A DNA stretch of 64,000 bases from Breviolum minutum Mf 1.05b.01 (lineage: Eukaryota; Sar; Dinophyceae; Suessiales; Symbiodiniaceae): positions 24,256-88,255 of the forward strand of contig DF241130.1 in assembly GCA_000507305.1 (NCBI GenBank), in the 5' to 3' direction. Both the position numbers and the translations under genes were made by a program. Below the pieces are notes generated by a model. The model did not search any database. It was not told where the DNA came from and worked only from the letters and a program-made list of their open reading frames with translations. This document shows positions 1 to 11,300 of the stretch, in pieces (the first letter of the stretch is position 1; the number at the start of each line of letters is the position of its first letter).

Positions 1-1
1 G

Positions 2-999
2 ACAAAGTTGGAGAAATCCAATCCCAGACCGTCCAAGATCCTTGATGCCTGCTCCAAACCTGTGACTCCTGATGAGCAACGCGGCCAGTTCAATGACAAG
101 GAAGCCGATCTGGAGGATGATGATAGGGACCTGGCCAGCAAGGATGGGAAGGGAGCTGGCCGTGGCCGTGGCAGAGGAAGAGGAAGGGGTCGTGGTAAAG
201 GGCGAGGACGGGGAAAACCAAAGAGTTCTTCAGCCACCAGATCCAAAAGCACAAAGCGTGATAGCTCTATGGTTGGTCATGGGGATACTGGAGATAAGTC
301 TGCGAATGAAGACCCTTCAGGATCCAGTGACCCCCCTTCCAAGAAGAAGAAAGCTTCAGACACACGTTCCAAAACTTCCAAGTCATGTGAAAAGGGAGAG
401 TCATCAAAGAGATCCATGGAGAAGGTTGAGGTAGAGGATTCAGAGTCTAAGACAAAGGAAACTCTGAAGAAAACCGCAGTCAAGAAACAGAAGGCAGAGA
501 AGGATACGGAGACAAAGAAGAAGGCGCAGAAGGATATGGAGACAACAAAGAAGGCAGAGAAGGATACAGATACAAAGAAGAAGGCAGAGAAGGCTACAGA
601 TACAAAGAAGAAGGCAGAGAAGTCCAGCAGTCGCAACAAGGAAGATGTTGATGCTGCTCCTTCTGAAGTGAAGAAGAACACACCAAAGACCAAGAAAGCA
701 GCAGGCTCAGGTGATCCTGGCAAGGCACTTCTCTCCAGGAAGTCAAGTGCCTATCATCAGGCAAAGCGTGCTGCCATGAGGGCAGGAAAGAGCCCACAGG
801 AAGCTGTTCAGGAAGCCAAGCAGGCACACCACACCATGTTTTCCATCATTCCCTTCCTTTCCCTCAACAGTCCACACGCAAAGATGTGATAATGTCATAT
901 ATCATCATATATCTAATGCACTATTTAAGTCACCAAAAATATCTATTCCCTAGTCTTTATCATCTTTCCTGCTCGCAGGCCTACGCCAACACCACTTGA
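2..999 (+). CDS. 3' end of a lysine-rich, RG-repeat protein (partial)
   Basis: The frame is open from the left edge, so the start lies outside the window. The first exon (2-823) encodes a low-complexity basic protein: an alternating Gly-Arg tract (about residues 50-70), then four imperfect repeats of a KKAEKDT-like unit rich in Lys/Glu/Thr, then a conserved-looking helical tail (RKSSAYHQAKRAAMRAG). Joining it to 979-999 across a GC-AG intron (824-978) keeps the frame and ends in AYANTT and TGA. RG tracts usually bind RNA or chromatin, and Lys/Glu repeats are typical of nuclear basic proteins; the function here is inferred only from composition. It lies upstream of, and in line with, the next gene. 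The second exon is short, so the exact 3' end is less certain than the first exon. Confidence 0.6.
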
Positions 1000-1855
1000 T
1001 TTGGTTTCTCTACGCTCCAAGCTTGGCTTGGACTCGGGGTTTCTATGGGGACAACTTGCAAAGCAAGTGTGAACATTTCATCACATGTATGAAGTGACTC
1101 TTGATTTTGATTTGCTTTGATCAAAGCAAAACGATCATTGTTAGTTATTGCAGTGGGCACATGCTCATGCGTAGGCTTAGATCTCAACCAAATGTGGCGA
1201 CCGAGAAAAAACATGATAGTGATATCGGAATGATACGGATACTTTACTCTTGCTAGCTTCTGCTGATGCAATGTACCATAGGAGAGATTGGCAAATCTTT
1301 TGTTTTAGATTTATTCATCACCAACTCCAATCCCTGAATTCATCCTTCCTGCTCTGGGAGGCCATGCCTTTGATCTGCCATGCCGCCCTTTGCGCCAAAG
1401 GAGGGCTGGGGGATCCGAGCAATGATGTGTGGTCTGCCTGGCCGATTTAAGCTGGGTAGTTGGGCAATGATGTTTAGGTGATATATTCATCCAAGCTTTC
1501 CTGCAAAACTGCAAAACCATATTTTATTTTTCACAAGATTCTTAGCAATTTGGGTTCGCCAAGCTCCAACGATCTGACCCAATCATGCCGCTGCGGAAGC
1601 CTGTTGAGAACCTCCAGCATGTGCAAGCACCTAAGGTTGGGATCAAAAGGTGTCAAGAATTTGTTTTCCATACCATACTGGTGCATGTAGGTCCAACTAT
1701 TAATCCAAAAATCTTGGGGTGTATCAATTGTCAGGTGCTGATTGCTTGCGTTCGGATCTTAATCAAATTTCCTGCAAATTCATGTGGCTTAGAAATATGA
1801 TACAACAACTTCCTGTACCTGAAGCTTTGTAACCTAGGTGTTATTGCTAGGGTGG

Positions 1856-2867
1856 ATGGACCAACCCGACAACTCTGGCCCCTTTGACATGCTGGATCTC
1901 TTTTGCGGTAAGCAAGAACTTTCCAAAGTATGGCTCCTGCCTAAGTACGACTTCCATCGTAGAGTTTTGTAGGCCCCTATTTTCCCTACAGATCCACTAG
2001 TGTTAACGATTCTCCCAGGTCTGAAAATGGCTATCAGGTGGCCAGCTACGATAGAGACTTGAATTCAAAGTGTATGGACTTTCTCTCGGCTCCTGGCTTT
2101 GGGTTGCCAAGCTGAGTTTGTTTTCCAATGTTCGAATGGGATTTTTTTGGTACCGGATATTGACATGGTGCTCCCAGTAGTCAAGAGTGTAGAACATTCA
2201 GCTTCTTTCCAAATCCAAGGTTGTCACTCTGGGTTGCCACACGTATGAATGAAGACTCTTTAGCGTGTATGGGGCCGGATTGCTCCAGCTGGGGCCTTCC
2301 TGCACGGGGATCAAGTTGGCGGAGCCCAATCAACATACATGGCAATGTGTTTTCCCGCTGGGTGCGGGGCAGTTCATGCATGATATCCAGGCACTACTGT
2401 TCCAAAGCATCAGTCTTGACTATGAACAATCTGTTTGCCTTGATTGTAACATATGATCCCCCAAAAAGTTAATCCTTTCTGGCCCAGGCTGGTTCTATTA
2501 ATCCTGGTCCTTTTAGCGAACAATTGCATTTGGGTTGTCGAGCAGCCCCGACAATCATTGCTTGCGGGCCACCGAAGATTTTCTTGGCTGGTCAACCATG
2601 TTTGTTATGCAACTGTTTCAAAATAAAAGCGCTATGTATCTTTCATCCTTCATGTGACATGTAACAAAGCTTACACAGCATCATAGCAAAGGAATTTGGG
2701 ATCTTTGACCTTTCGCCTTAACCACTCTTCATTGCATATCTGAGGTATTCAGCAGCTCATTTTGGATGCAACTGCTTGGGCACCCTAGTCCTAAACCAAC
2801 TACTGTGTGGTCTAACATGCGCGAAGTAAGTTTGTTGGACATGGGGAAGCTATCAAAACATGAACGA
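1856..2867 (+). CDS. Methyltransferase-like exons (motif I/IV/VI layout)
   Basis: Exon 1 encodes DMLDLFCGKQELSK, like the SAM-binding motif I (DLFxG) of cytosine-C5 methyltransferases. Exon 2 gives GYQVASYDRDLN, where the Asp after a hydrophobic strand matches the ribose-binding acidic residue. Exon 3 gives ACMGPDCSSWGLPARG, a GPxC loop in the position of the catalytic PC of motif IV. Exon 4 gives IWVVEQPRQSLL, in the position of the ENV motif VI. Exon 5 continues with WMQLLGHPSPKPTTVWSN. The motif order is clear, but the classical PCQ and ENV residues are altered to DCS and EQP, so catalytic activity is uncertain. Exon 1 to exon 2 and exon 3 to exon 4 do not join with a clean canonical splice, so a small exon may be missing. 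Confidence 0.65.
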
Positions 2868-5800
2868 GAACCAGATTCTTAGCAAAACAACCCTTTGGGA
2901 AGCTTTGGGTGTTGGTTTTGGTACTTTTTAAAACCCAGTTTGTTACTGTTGATGGAAAAAATCCTGCAGCGGTTAGGATGCCCCAGATGTTAATTGGTTT
3001 TACCCCACTATCAAAATCGTGAGGGGCATCCCAATTGGTGCAGGAATTTTCCATCAACTACATCACTTCCATTATGCATGTCAAGTCTGCAAGGAAAGTA
3101 CCAAGATTCATCTGGAAAACAACGTTTTTGCGGGACTCCGGGATTGTCCCAGAGCCAGAACTTTGGTTGCAGTAAGAAGCTAAACTAACCCATTAAAAGC
3201 TCAGCTAACCCATTAAACTGCACAATCTTGACCATCCAATGTAGCATCAGGGCCAAACTGTGTTTCAAACTACCAACATGCCCAGGGCATATCCTCGTGG
3301 CTACGCCTTGAAGATGTTGGAGGGATACGAGACACACCTGCAGAATTGCGGCGAGGGGAGGCGTGACCTGAGGTTTAAACCACAGGTTGGAGGAAACCTT
3401 TCTGAATTGGAGCAGTTTAAGAAGCTACCCATCGGTGACCCTTGGGAAGACGCACAAATGATGGAACTACTGGAGTACCTCATGACTTCAAAACGGGTCA
3501 GGACTGATTTTCTTCATGAAGAATTTTTGTGGAATCTGACAATGTTACTGGGACACATCTCCTGTTTTTTGACATTGGCAGCAACTAGGATTCCAGAAGA
3601 ATGGTGCGAGGTCATGGACACGTTCTATGATGACTATCGTAGCCTTGTTTCTTTGCCTTACAAATTCACAATTTCGGCCTGATGTAACAAAGGCTATCTT
3701 TTCGGGACTTTGGGGGGATGGCTTGAAAGGTTCTTCTATAGTAGCCAATTCACTGAAAATATCTTTAATACTCAGGTGATCCAAAGGTTTGTTTTGAAGG
3801 GTGTCATTCATTTGGGTATCAAATGCCATCAACAAACCACAAACAAGATACGACTTACAACCTTTTTTGGGAAACCCTGACCATCGATTTTCAGAAGGGG
3901 TTGGATTTCATACCCCCGAATCTACAGCTTGTTCCCAAAGGCTTAGTGGTTCAGAACCCTGAAAATAATATCTTTCTGGGTGAAGAAAATGGTACAGCTT
4001 CAAACCCCTCAAAAGAGCATGAAGTCTTGTTCCCAAAATAATTATGTGTCTGTTGAAGGGGTGTTACCCTTTAGCCAAGGTAATGGGAGATGTCGAGATG
4101 CTGGCCCAGTTGATGACGCAACAGCACCTTTCATGATGCATTTTCCCCTTAGATAAATTTTACCCATCTGGTCTGCCCCAAACTGTGCAGAACAAGGGTT
4201 TGTTTACTTACATGTTGTCAATTCACCGGGTCAACTCTCTTTGCAGAGTTTTTGGTGGTTTTAATGAAAAACCCTCTAAAAAAAGAGGCCGCACATCGAG
4301 CGCACAAAAGCGCACAAAACCGCACAATTGCGCACACGGGCGCACTTTGAAAAAGTGTACTTTTTGGAACTGAGTGATATGTTTTTTTTCATGTTGTTTT
4401 TGAAATGTTCAGGAATTTTAAATCTGGTAGCTGACAAGTTTAGTGAATACCGGAAAACCATGATGTTTTACTCAGCATTTTGGGTTTCAAGCAGTATGAC
4501 AGCTCGCCTCCATTCAAGCAATACCTTGTTAGAGGGAATGACAGGGGTACAGTTTGATGGTGGTGATCCAACTGCCCGAAAACGTGAACTAGAAGCCAAA
4601 ATCGAGGCACCTTGCTACTGTTGTTTGTGTGAAATGGAAATGCTTCACCCCTTGTCATATGAATTGTTTCGGACATCCCCTTTTCCAGGAGTCAAAGTCC
4701 AGACTGGCCAACCTTCGGCGAAAACTTAGCAACCAAGCTAACCTAGATAAACCTGAAGAGCCAGTTGTTCCAGGCCTTTTGGATTGCAAAATAGCCACTG
4801 TCATTTCAGGAGTTGCTTTGGTTCAGTACTTTTTGAATCGTTTTCGGGGATGACAAATAGCCTAGCCTTCCATCTTGAGGTGCTCAGTGCTTTGCCCAAA
4901 AAAGTGGGAGATATTGCGCTGGGAACAAGGATGAGAACGAAGTTCCAAATACTTTGCCTGATGAAGAAACTTCTGAAACGGGTGTTGCTTTGGCCCCAAC
5001 CCCCCTGACAGAATCAATGATTCCTGATCCAACTTGGACTGATGCACAGCCTCGGGAGGAACTTAGTCGTAATGCTAGTTTGGAAACTCTTCCTGGTACC
5101 CACCCGAAACAAAGTCCTTCACCTCTCCCACAGCCGCCTCAGCAAGTGAAGGCACCACTGCCGCCAGGCAGTGATGAGGCCCCTAAAGAATCCAAGGAAC
5201 CCAAACCACCTGCAAGCATTGGGGGAGGAGGTGATGAGTCTGATCTTGATGACTCAGCTTCTAATGTGGTTGGGCCAGGGCGACGTGACCCAAACTATTT
5301 TAAGTTTCTTGGTTTCAATCTCACCACTGACGTTTTTTCTCAAGCTGGTGGGTATAAAGCCTGGAATATTATATACTATGGGGTAATTCTTTGTCACTAA
5401 GGTGTCGGCGGTACTTCACCCCCAAGGCTGATGGTGCACTCAAATGTACACCAGAGGCATTGAAACTTTGGGGAACAAAGGCTGGACGTGACTAGTCCTA
5501 AAGATATAGTGGATAAAATCCTGCGCCACTTGGAATGAACGAAGCCCTTCCTAATATATTATATGATATATTATCATTCCCAATGGTGCAGGATTTTGTC
5601 CATCCTAGTATGATGTACAAACAATTTTTTAACATGTGTATCTGTACGTATAAGTTTTGAAAGGTCCCAATGCTTCATTGTTTCTGTTAAAAGTTGAGGT
5701 GAGCAAATCAAAAGCATGTTGGCAGAGCACGGCTCCTTCGAAGCCATGGAAATTCAGATAAAGAAGACACTGACAAAATCTCAGTCCGAGAAAGCTGGTG

Positions 5801-7383
5801 GTGGTTGGTACACGGCCCTCTATCTCAAAACAAAGGAAAATTGGACGAAGTCATAGCCTTACTTACTATATCTTTCATGTTGTGAAAAGATGCAATGTTA
5901 ATTGATCCATGTAAAGAGTTGCTTCATTTGTTGGTGGGGGACCACATAATATAAGGCAAATGATCGAGAAGGCCTTTGCCTGGGCAGATGCCAATGGTGC
6001 CAAACGCACCAACGCAGTTCACGGAGAAGAAGAAATCAAAATAGTTCTTGATCAAACGTTTGAAGTGGCCAAAACCCAGACAGAATCAACAGAACGCAGC
6101 GGAAATTTCACAGTGGAGGCCAGAAAAATCTGTAGATCAAGTGTATACCGAAACTTTTCCCTTTGACTATTGCTAGAATTTTAGGGGTTCACTGACCAAC
6201 CCGTGCTAGGATGAGAATGGAACGCTGTTTGACACCGAAATCGTGGATACGAGTGATTCGACAGCGGCCTTGGTTACTGCAACCAGCGGTGGCAGTGGTG
6301 ATGGTCAGGGGCAATCCTCAGTGGTGAATGCAAGTTCTGTGATGTCTTTCAAGTTGCGTGGTATCATCCATTGATTCTTTTGGGGTCAAAGCATGGTTTT
6401 GAAGGGTCTCTTTCAAAACGCACTCCAACCATCATTCCCATATTTTCCCTAGGTTGACTTTCCCAACGGTGACAGCAACAGCGACACCACTGCAAGTACT
6501 ACCTCAATTTGTGGAAGTCCTGGGTAAGAAGATTGACAAGATTCAAGCAGAGCTGGACCGATAAAAATGACAAAACTGTCCATTACGTTTAACACTTCCC
6601 ACAGGGTTGAATTGTTTACTTCTTGCTAGTTTCATGCAGGACCGAATCGCCGCTGTCAACTCTTCAACGTCTACCGGGTTTCTTTGATGCATTCAACTCG
6701 AGCCCATTAGAGAATCATAAAAATATTACAAAAGGAGTTCCTCTTCAAAACACTTTGTGGGATAGATTCATCTTTCTAGGGGTCTTGGAAAAGTTTTCCC
6801 TTTTGCCCAATCTTGACCACTTCCTGTCTTCGCTTTCAAGCTGCAAAACTTGAGGATCCGAACCCAAATGGAAGAGGTCCTGCGCAACATGCAGGGGTGC
6901 TATGACAAGCTCTCACAAGACTTGTCTCAGGCTACAGTTGCTCCAGAGGGGATTGACAGGCCGAAATCGGGGGTCACATCCATGTAGTGTCTTCATCCTA
7001 TAGCACTCTGAATCAAATGTGTTAACATCATGTTTTTTAATTTGCAGGCCAAAACGTGAATCGATTCAAGCAGAGTTTGTGCGATGCACAAAGTTCGACG
7101 TATCCATGAATGCTCTTCTCACGCGTGCAAAGCTATTTGGACGCATTGACGATATTATTGCATTTCAAATGAGAGATATACATGGATATGTTTCAGGGGT
7201 CTGTGGTTTGCTTCATGTAATATGTTCACAAGTCCTGTCCAAACTCTCTCGGCTTCCAAGCCCAGGTCGATCAAAACTGCCCGTGGCTCCTCAGTGGTTG
7301 GGACTGATCCAGATCCGAAACAAAAGGCGGTTCCCAAGGAGAAACCCAAAGCTACAAAGGCTAAGGCTAAGAAAAAGTCTTAA
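1856..7383 (+). CDS. Multi-exon gene: C5-methyltransferase-like N-terminus, coiled coil, lysine-rich C-terminus
   Basis: I assembled this from about 17 exons: 1856-1927, 2019-2110, 2219-2390, 2517-2599, 2745-2867, 3094-3171, 3286-3530, about 4405-4605, 4690-4780, about 4905-5290, 5402-5487, 5699-5849, 5956-6118, 6210-6357, 6453-6558, 6841-6983, 7048-7180 and 7233-7383. Verified frame-keeping introns are 2600-2744, 5488-5698, 5850-5955 and 6984-7047 (GT-AG) and 6119-6209 (GC-AG). The proposed start ATG follows an AG, as expected for spliced-leader addition; this is inference. The N-terminal exons have DLFCG, GPDCSSWG and VEQP in the order of C5-methyltransferase motifs I, IV and VI. Middle exons are coiled coil and Pro/acid-rich; the end is KAKAKKKS and TAA. 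I recognise the exon types as a repeated dinoflagellate family of unknown role. Several exon ends between 3.5 and 5.4 kb are approximate. Confidence 0.7.
4405..4780 (+). CDS. Coiled-coil exons of the methyltransferase-like gene
   Basis: Two exons in line with the flanking ones. The first contains SAFWVSSSMTARLHSSN and ends ARKRELEAKIE; the second starts ESKSRLANLRRKLSNQ and ends in EEPVVPGL. Joined, they form a charged heptad-like helix. The donor after the first exon is GAG|GCACC (GC type). The stretch 3540-4400 between this block and the previous exon holds only a short open frame and a CGCACAAAA-type tandem tract at 4290-4345. Confidence 0.5.
5402..6558 (+). CDS. Conserved exon run of the methyltransferase-like gene
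   Basis: Exons 5402-5487 (RRYFTPKADGALKCTPEALK), 5699-5849 (EQIKSMLAEHGSFEAME ... GGGWYTALYL), 5956-6118 (QMIEKAFAWADANGAKRTN), 6210-6357 (acid/Gly/Ser-rich) and 6453-6558 (VEVLGKKIDKIQAELDR) join in one frame. Introns 5488-5698 and 5850-5955 are GT-AG and 6119-6209 is GC-AG. The segment pattern (basic strand, amphipathic helix, GWYT, helix with a charged VHGEEE end) recurs in dinoflagellate proteins I know only as hypothetical. The 6357-6453 junction needs a one-base shift from GT-AG to stay in frame. Confidence 0.65.
5511..5603. repeat. Inverted repeat inside intron 5488-5698
   Basis: GATAAAATCCTGC near 5512 is mirrored by GCAGGATTTTGTCC near 5590 with an AT-rich centre (TAATATATTATATGATATA). 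The element fills much of the 211-bp intron. Confidence 0.7.
6841..7383 (+). CDS. C-terminal exons of the methyltransferase-like gene
   Basis: Exon 6841-6983 encodes a helix (RIRTQMEEVLRNMQGCYDKL), exon 7048-7180 gives PKRESIQAEFVRC, and the last exon (about 7233-7383) is a basic tail (KQKAVPKEKPKATKAKAKKK) closed by TAA at 7381-7383. Intron 6984-7047 is a clean GT-AG intron of 64 bp that restores an ATG codon across the junction. A lysine-rich tail suggests nucleic-acid binding or nuclear location (inference). Confidence 0.6.
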
Positions 7384-7610
7384 GGGATCCCCCTTTTTCC
7401 TTGAGCAATGAAACTTGCCAAGGACTTTTAAAGTTTTGGTAGCCAGGTTGCTTGGGGAAGGATGTGTTACATGGGCGCATTAACCAGCCATCCAACAAAC
7501 ACTGGTGCATTATGTTCCCGGGGTGCCTGCAGCTAAGATCGGGTTGAACTGCTATATATAGATCTTGATATCTTGTAAGTTCTGGTTCTAGACACCTCTT
7601 GTTTTGCAAG

Positions 7611-8119
7611 CTTTTGATTTTTTGATCAACGAATTCTGTGATCCCGATGGGCTGCCCAATCATACAACTCGACAGTACTTGAAATCAGCATATGTGGCAA
7701 AAAATAGGCTGCATGATCTTGCATGCATTGATGCACCTTGTGCTTAAGATATGTTTTTTAAGTAACACTTGGACGTGGGGGAAGCCAGGTCATCGCGCAG
7801 ATTCGTTTGGAAGAGGTCACTTGGTGGCATTCACAATCCCCATGGTGGCATACACTATCGCTATCCCCACCCAAATCCCCACATGATGGTGTGAATGAAG
7901 TGAAGAACAAATAGGTCAACCTGTAACACATGTATTAGAACCATCCTTGGCTTTTGTTTATCCCCAAATCTGGAGGTGATGATTCTTCGGATGATTCTGA
8001 CGGCCTACGAGACCATTGGATCTCCAACTTTGCGAAGGGAGTTGCTGGGACCTAGTGTTGGTTGGCGGTTGATGTTGTTGTTGTTTTGTTGTTGTTGTTG
8101 TTGTTGTTGTTGCTGTTGC

Positions 8120-8183
<64 letters not shown>

Positions 8184-8332
8184 GGATGTTGTGGTTTGTT
8201 GTTGTTGGGATGTTGGGATGTTGGGATGTTGGGATGTTGGGATGTTGGGATGTTGGGATGTTGGGATGTTGGGATGTTGTTGTTGTTGTTGTTGTTGTTG
8301 TTCTTGTTCTTGTTGTTGTTGTTGTGGTGGTT

Positions 8333-8366
<34 letters not shown>

Positions 8367-11300
8367 CCCTTCCTCTTTGATAAGTGTTTTGTGATTAGTG
8401 CAATTTAGGCATCGGCAAAGGATGTCATGTGCGACGTGCGGCACACCCAAAAGTTGCTTGAGCGACATGGTCTCATGGGCTTAGCAAAAGAACTTTTTTA
8501 TATTGTAAGGATGTTGGCAATATACCCACTAAGCGACTAAGCATATTAAAGCTTATGTATTGTATGCTAATTTTTTGTGGGATCTTTTGGGGCATCACCA
8601 GGTATTTATGATGACAAGATTGCCGACATGGCAAAGCGGTCCACCAATGATACCTATGGGAGGAATGCATCCCGGAATTTGTTTTCCTTCATCCACCAGA
8701 AGAACAAGACCCTAGAAGTACATATTTCTTCAGTGACCGTTCCAGTTCGTGGAGCCAGCCGGCATAAACACAAAGAACAAATGAGACCTTGGCCTGTCCT
8801 TTATTTTTCGGACTGGGTGAAAACAACTTTTGCTGATCCCTACAATGGTTACTTTCTTTTGGGAGGATACAAGATTCATCAAGAACAACATGTCACGAAC
8901 ATGCTGAAGAACTTTTGGGAACGATACCAATTTGTGGATACTATTTCCACAGCATTCCCTTCAAAAACTGTGCCTTATTTCCTGCACGGTGACGAAGGGC
9001 GTGGACAGTGTAAGCGTCCAGTTATGATCTTGAGTGCCCAGCCGGTTCTGGGATGGGCTGGAGAAAATCGTGTGACATCCAAAAAGTATCTTAGCTATAG
9101 ATTTGTATGATATTTTTTGTTTGTGTCATGAAAAAATGTTGCTTTTATGCATTCCAGTCCCCTCAAATATCATGCACATATGGTGATCGATATTGTGGCG
9201 TTTGTTTCAGCCATCTTTTGTGTTTCAAAATTTATAAGGCATACATTTACAACCCGCATGCTCCTGACGGTGATCCCATCCGAAAATTATGCTGCCAAAG
9301 GGGCCACACTGCAATCTCTTATTGCTGCCCTCGTTGAAGATATGAACCATCTTAGTGAACATGGTCTCGAGGTAGGGGTGAGTTGCTTGAGATATAAGTT
9401 TTGGTCCTGGTTCATGTTCAATTATAATGCTTAGTTTGGTTCACTAGTTGCCCTTGGAGGTCTTAGTCGGTGGAGTTCCAACACGCATATACTGTCAATG
9501 CGTTGGCACGAAGGGAGACTGGCCATTTTTGAGGTCTGCATTCAAACTCCAAGTAGGGTATTCATCGCGAAGGAAGTGCCACCTTTGTCCCAGTGAAGTT
9601 TCCTAGCACAAAAGCAAATGGTTTGTTGTTACCTGCCCCCAAAAAACTAGGATGTTTTCTTACATCTTCAGGAACAGCTTTCCGAATGTGATCCACTTCT
9701 ACTATAGGTGATCCATTTGATCCGTAGGAAAGATTTAACATTTCATGGGTCCCTCTCCACAGCATTGACTAAGGACTGGTGTGATCTCAGTTGCAATGGA
9801 TCGATCAGGTCTTGGGAATGCAACAGTGAAGCTCCAAACCCATTTCATGGTGGCCAAAGGGCTTCCATTCGGGACATCCAACCAAACGGAGATTCCCCAA
9901 CAATGATTAAAATTGACTTGGCTCATACCTATGCTATTGCTGGTTTTGGGAAAGATGATTTGGCAAGCACATTGGTTTTTGTGGCATGTAGGATTGGCCA
10001 CTGGGGTGCGGCACCTTATCCTGAACAATTGGCCCGAGCCTATGCTTCTTTTGACCATTGGTGCAGCACCAACAAGAAGTATACTACCATCAGGTCCTTT
10101 GATTATACCGAACTCAAGATTACATCGTTTCTTGGCCCCTACAAATTGTACTTCTAATTTTTTGGGGGTCAGGAGATAGCTGAGATAACTAACATTCCAA
10201 TCCCAAACCCCTTTTCAAGGTCGCCTTACCAGTCTAAGCTGCCCGGACTCAGGTTGAAATGCTTCCCCAGGGGCTTAGGCAAGGGGTCCGATTCGGCCTT
10301 GGTTGGTGCTTGGCTGGAGACTATTCTGGCAACTGTTGATCAGGAGAAACTGCCTGTATCTTGGGGTGAACTTGTTTTTTTTGGGGTGAATCATTTTGAA
10401 CCCAAATCGTAAAGACTTCTAAACTGCATAGTCTTTTTCAAGAGTGCATAGTCTTTTTCAAGAGGGGACGTTGTCTAGGCATCATGCCGTGACATCTATG
10501 AAGTGATCCGATGGGGAAATGCTTGCACCAATGCATTTTTCCGTTTGCTCTACTCTGGAAATTTGTGGCTTACTCGTTCACAAGCGGAGGAAGCAGTCAT
10601 GAATGGGTGGGGCATGGCAGTGACTCATCTTCAAAATCTTCCCTATAGAGTAAGTTAGTTGAGCAGTGTTCAAAACCCTGGTTCCACTAGTGGGCTAATA
10701 TGATGGGTAGTAGCATCTCTTTAAAACAACCAACCAGGGTTTTGATCACGGCTCAATTGTGGATACTTTTGGTACCCCTCTTCGCAGGCTGCTAAGGTCT
10801 TTGTAAGGCCCTCTTACGGTGTTTGGAGAACTATGGGACTATGGGCCCCGGTGTTAATAACCCCAACGAAACCCTTAGCGCTGGCAACCCCCAAGAAATT
10901 TTTAGGGATTTTTGGATTTGGGAGTCTCAGGATCTTTGGGTCTAAAATATATGTGCCTTTTTTCCTCACTTTGGTTTATGTTGGGCTCAGGAAGCCTATG
11001 GGGCGTGCAGTCAACTTGCGGCATCGAAAAAGTGGGCTCTGTGGTACTTACGCCCCAAGGTCCACATGTTTCAGCATGTGGTGTTGCTAGGACGCATTGG
11101 GGAGGAAGACTTACTTCCCTCAAACCAATTGTTGGAACTTCAAATGTTTTTCCCAAACCCCCAGCATCAGGCTTCATATGGAGTACCAGCTCAAGCAGGG
11201 CGCAACATGGATAATGAATCCAACCAGCCCTAAACTTAGCCTAGCTATTCAATCCAAAATCTTGGCCTCTTTTCCTGTTAGTGCCATATAAGGCACAATG

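Noticed and set aside
8052..8468. Long Asn/Gln/Thr-rich and Leu/Cys-rich open frames over the TTG tract on both strands
   Set aside because: They are translations of a microsatellite inside an intron and occur in several frames at once.
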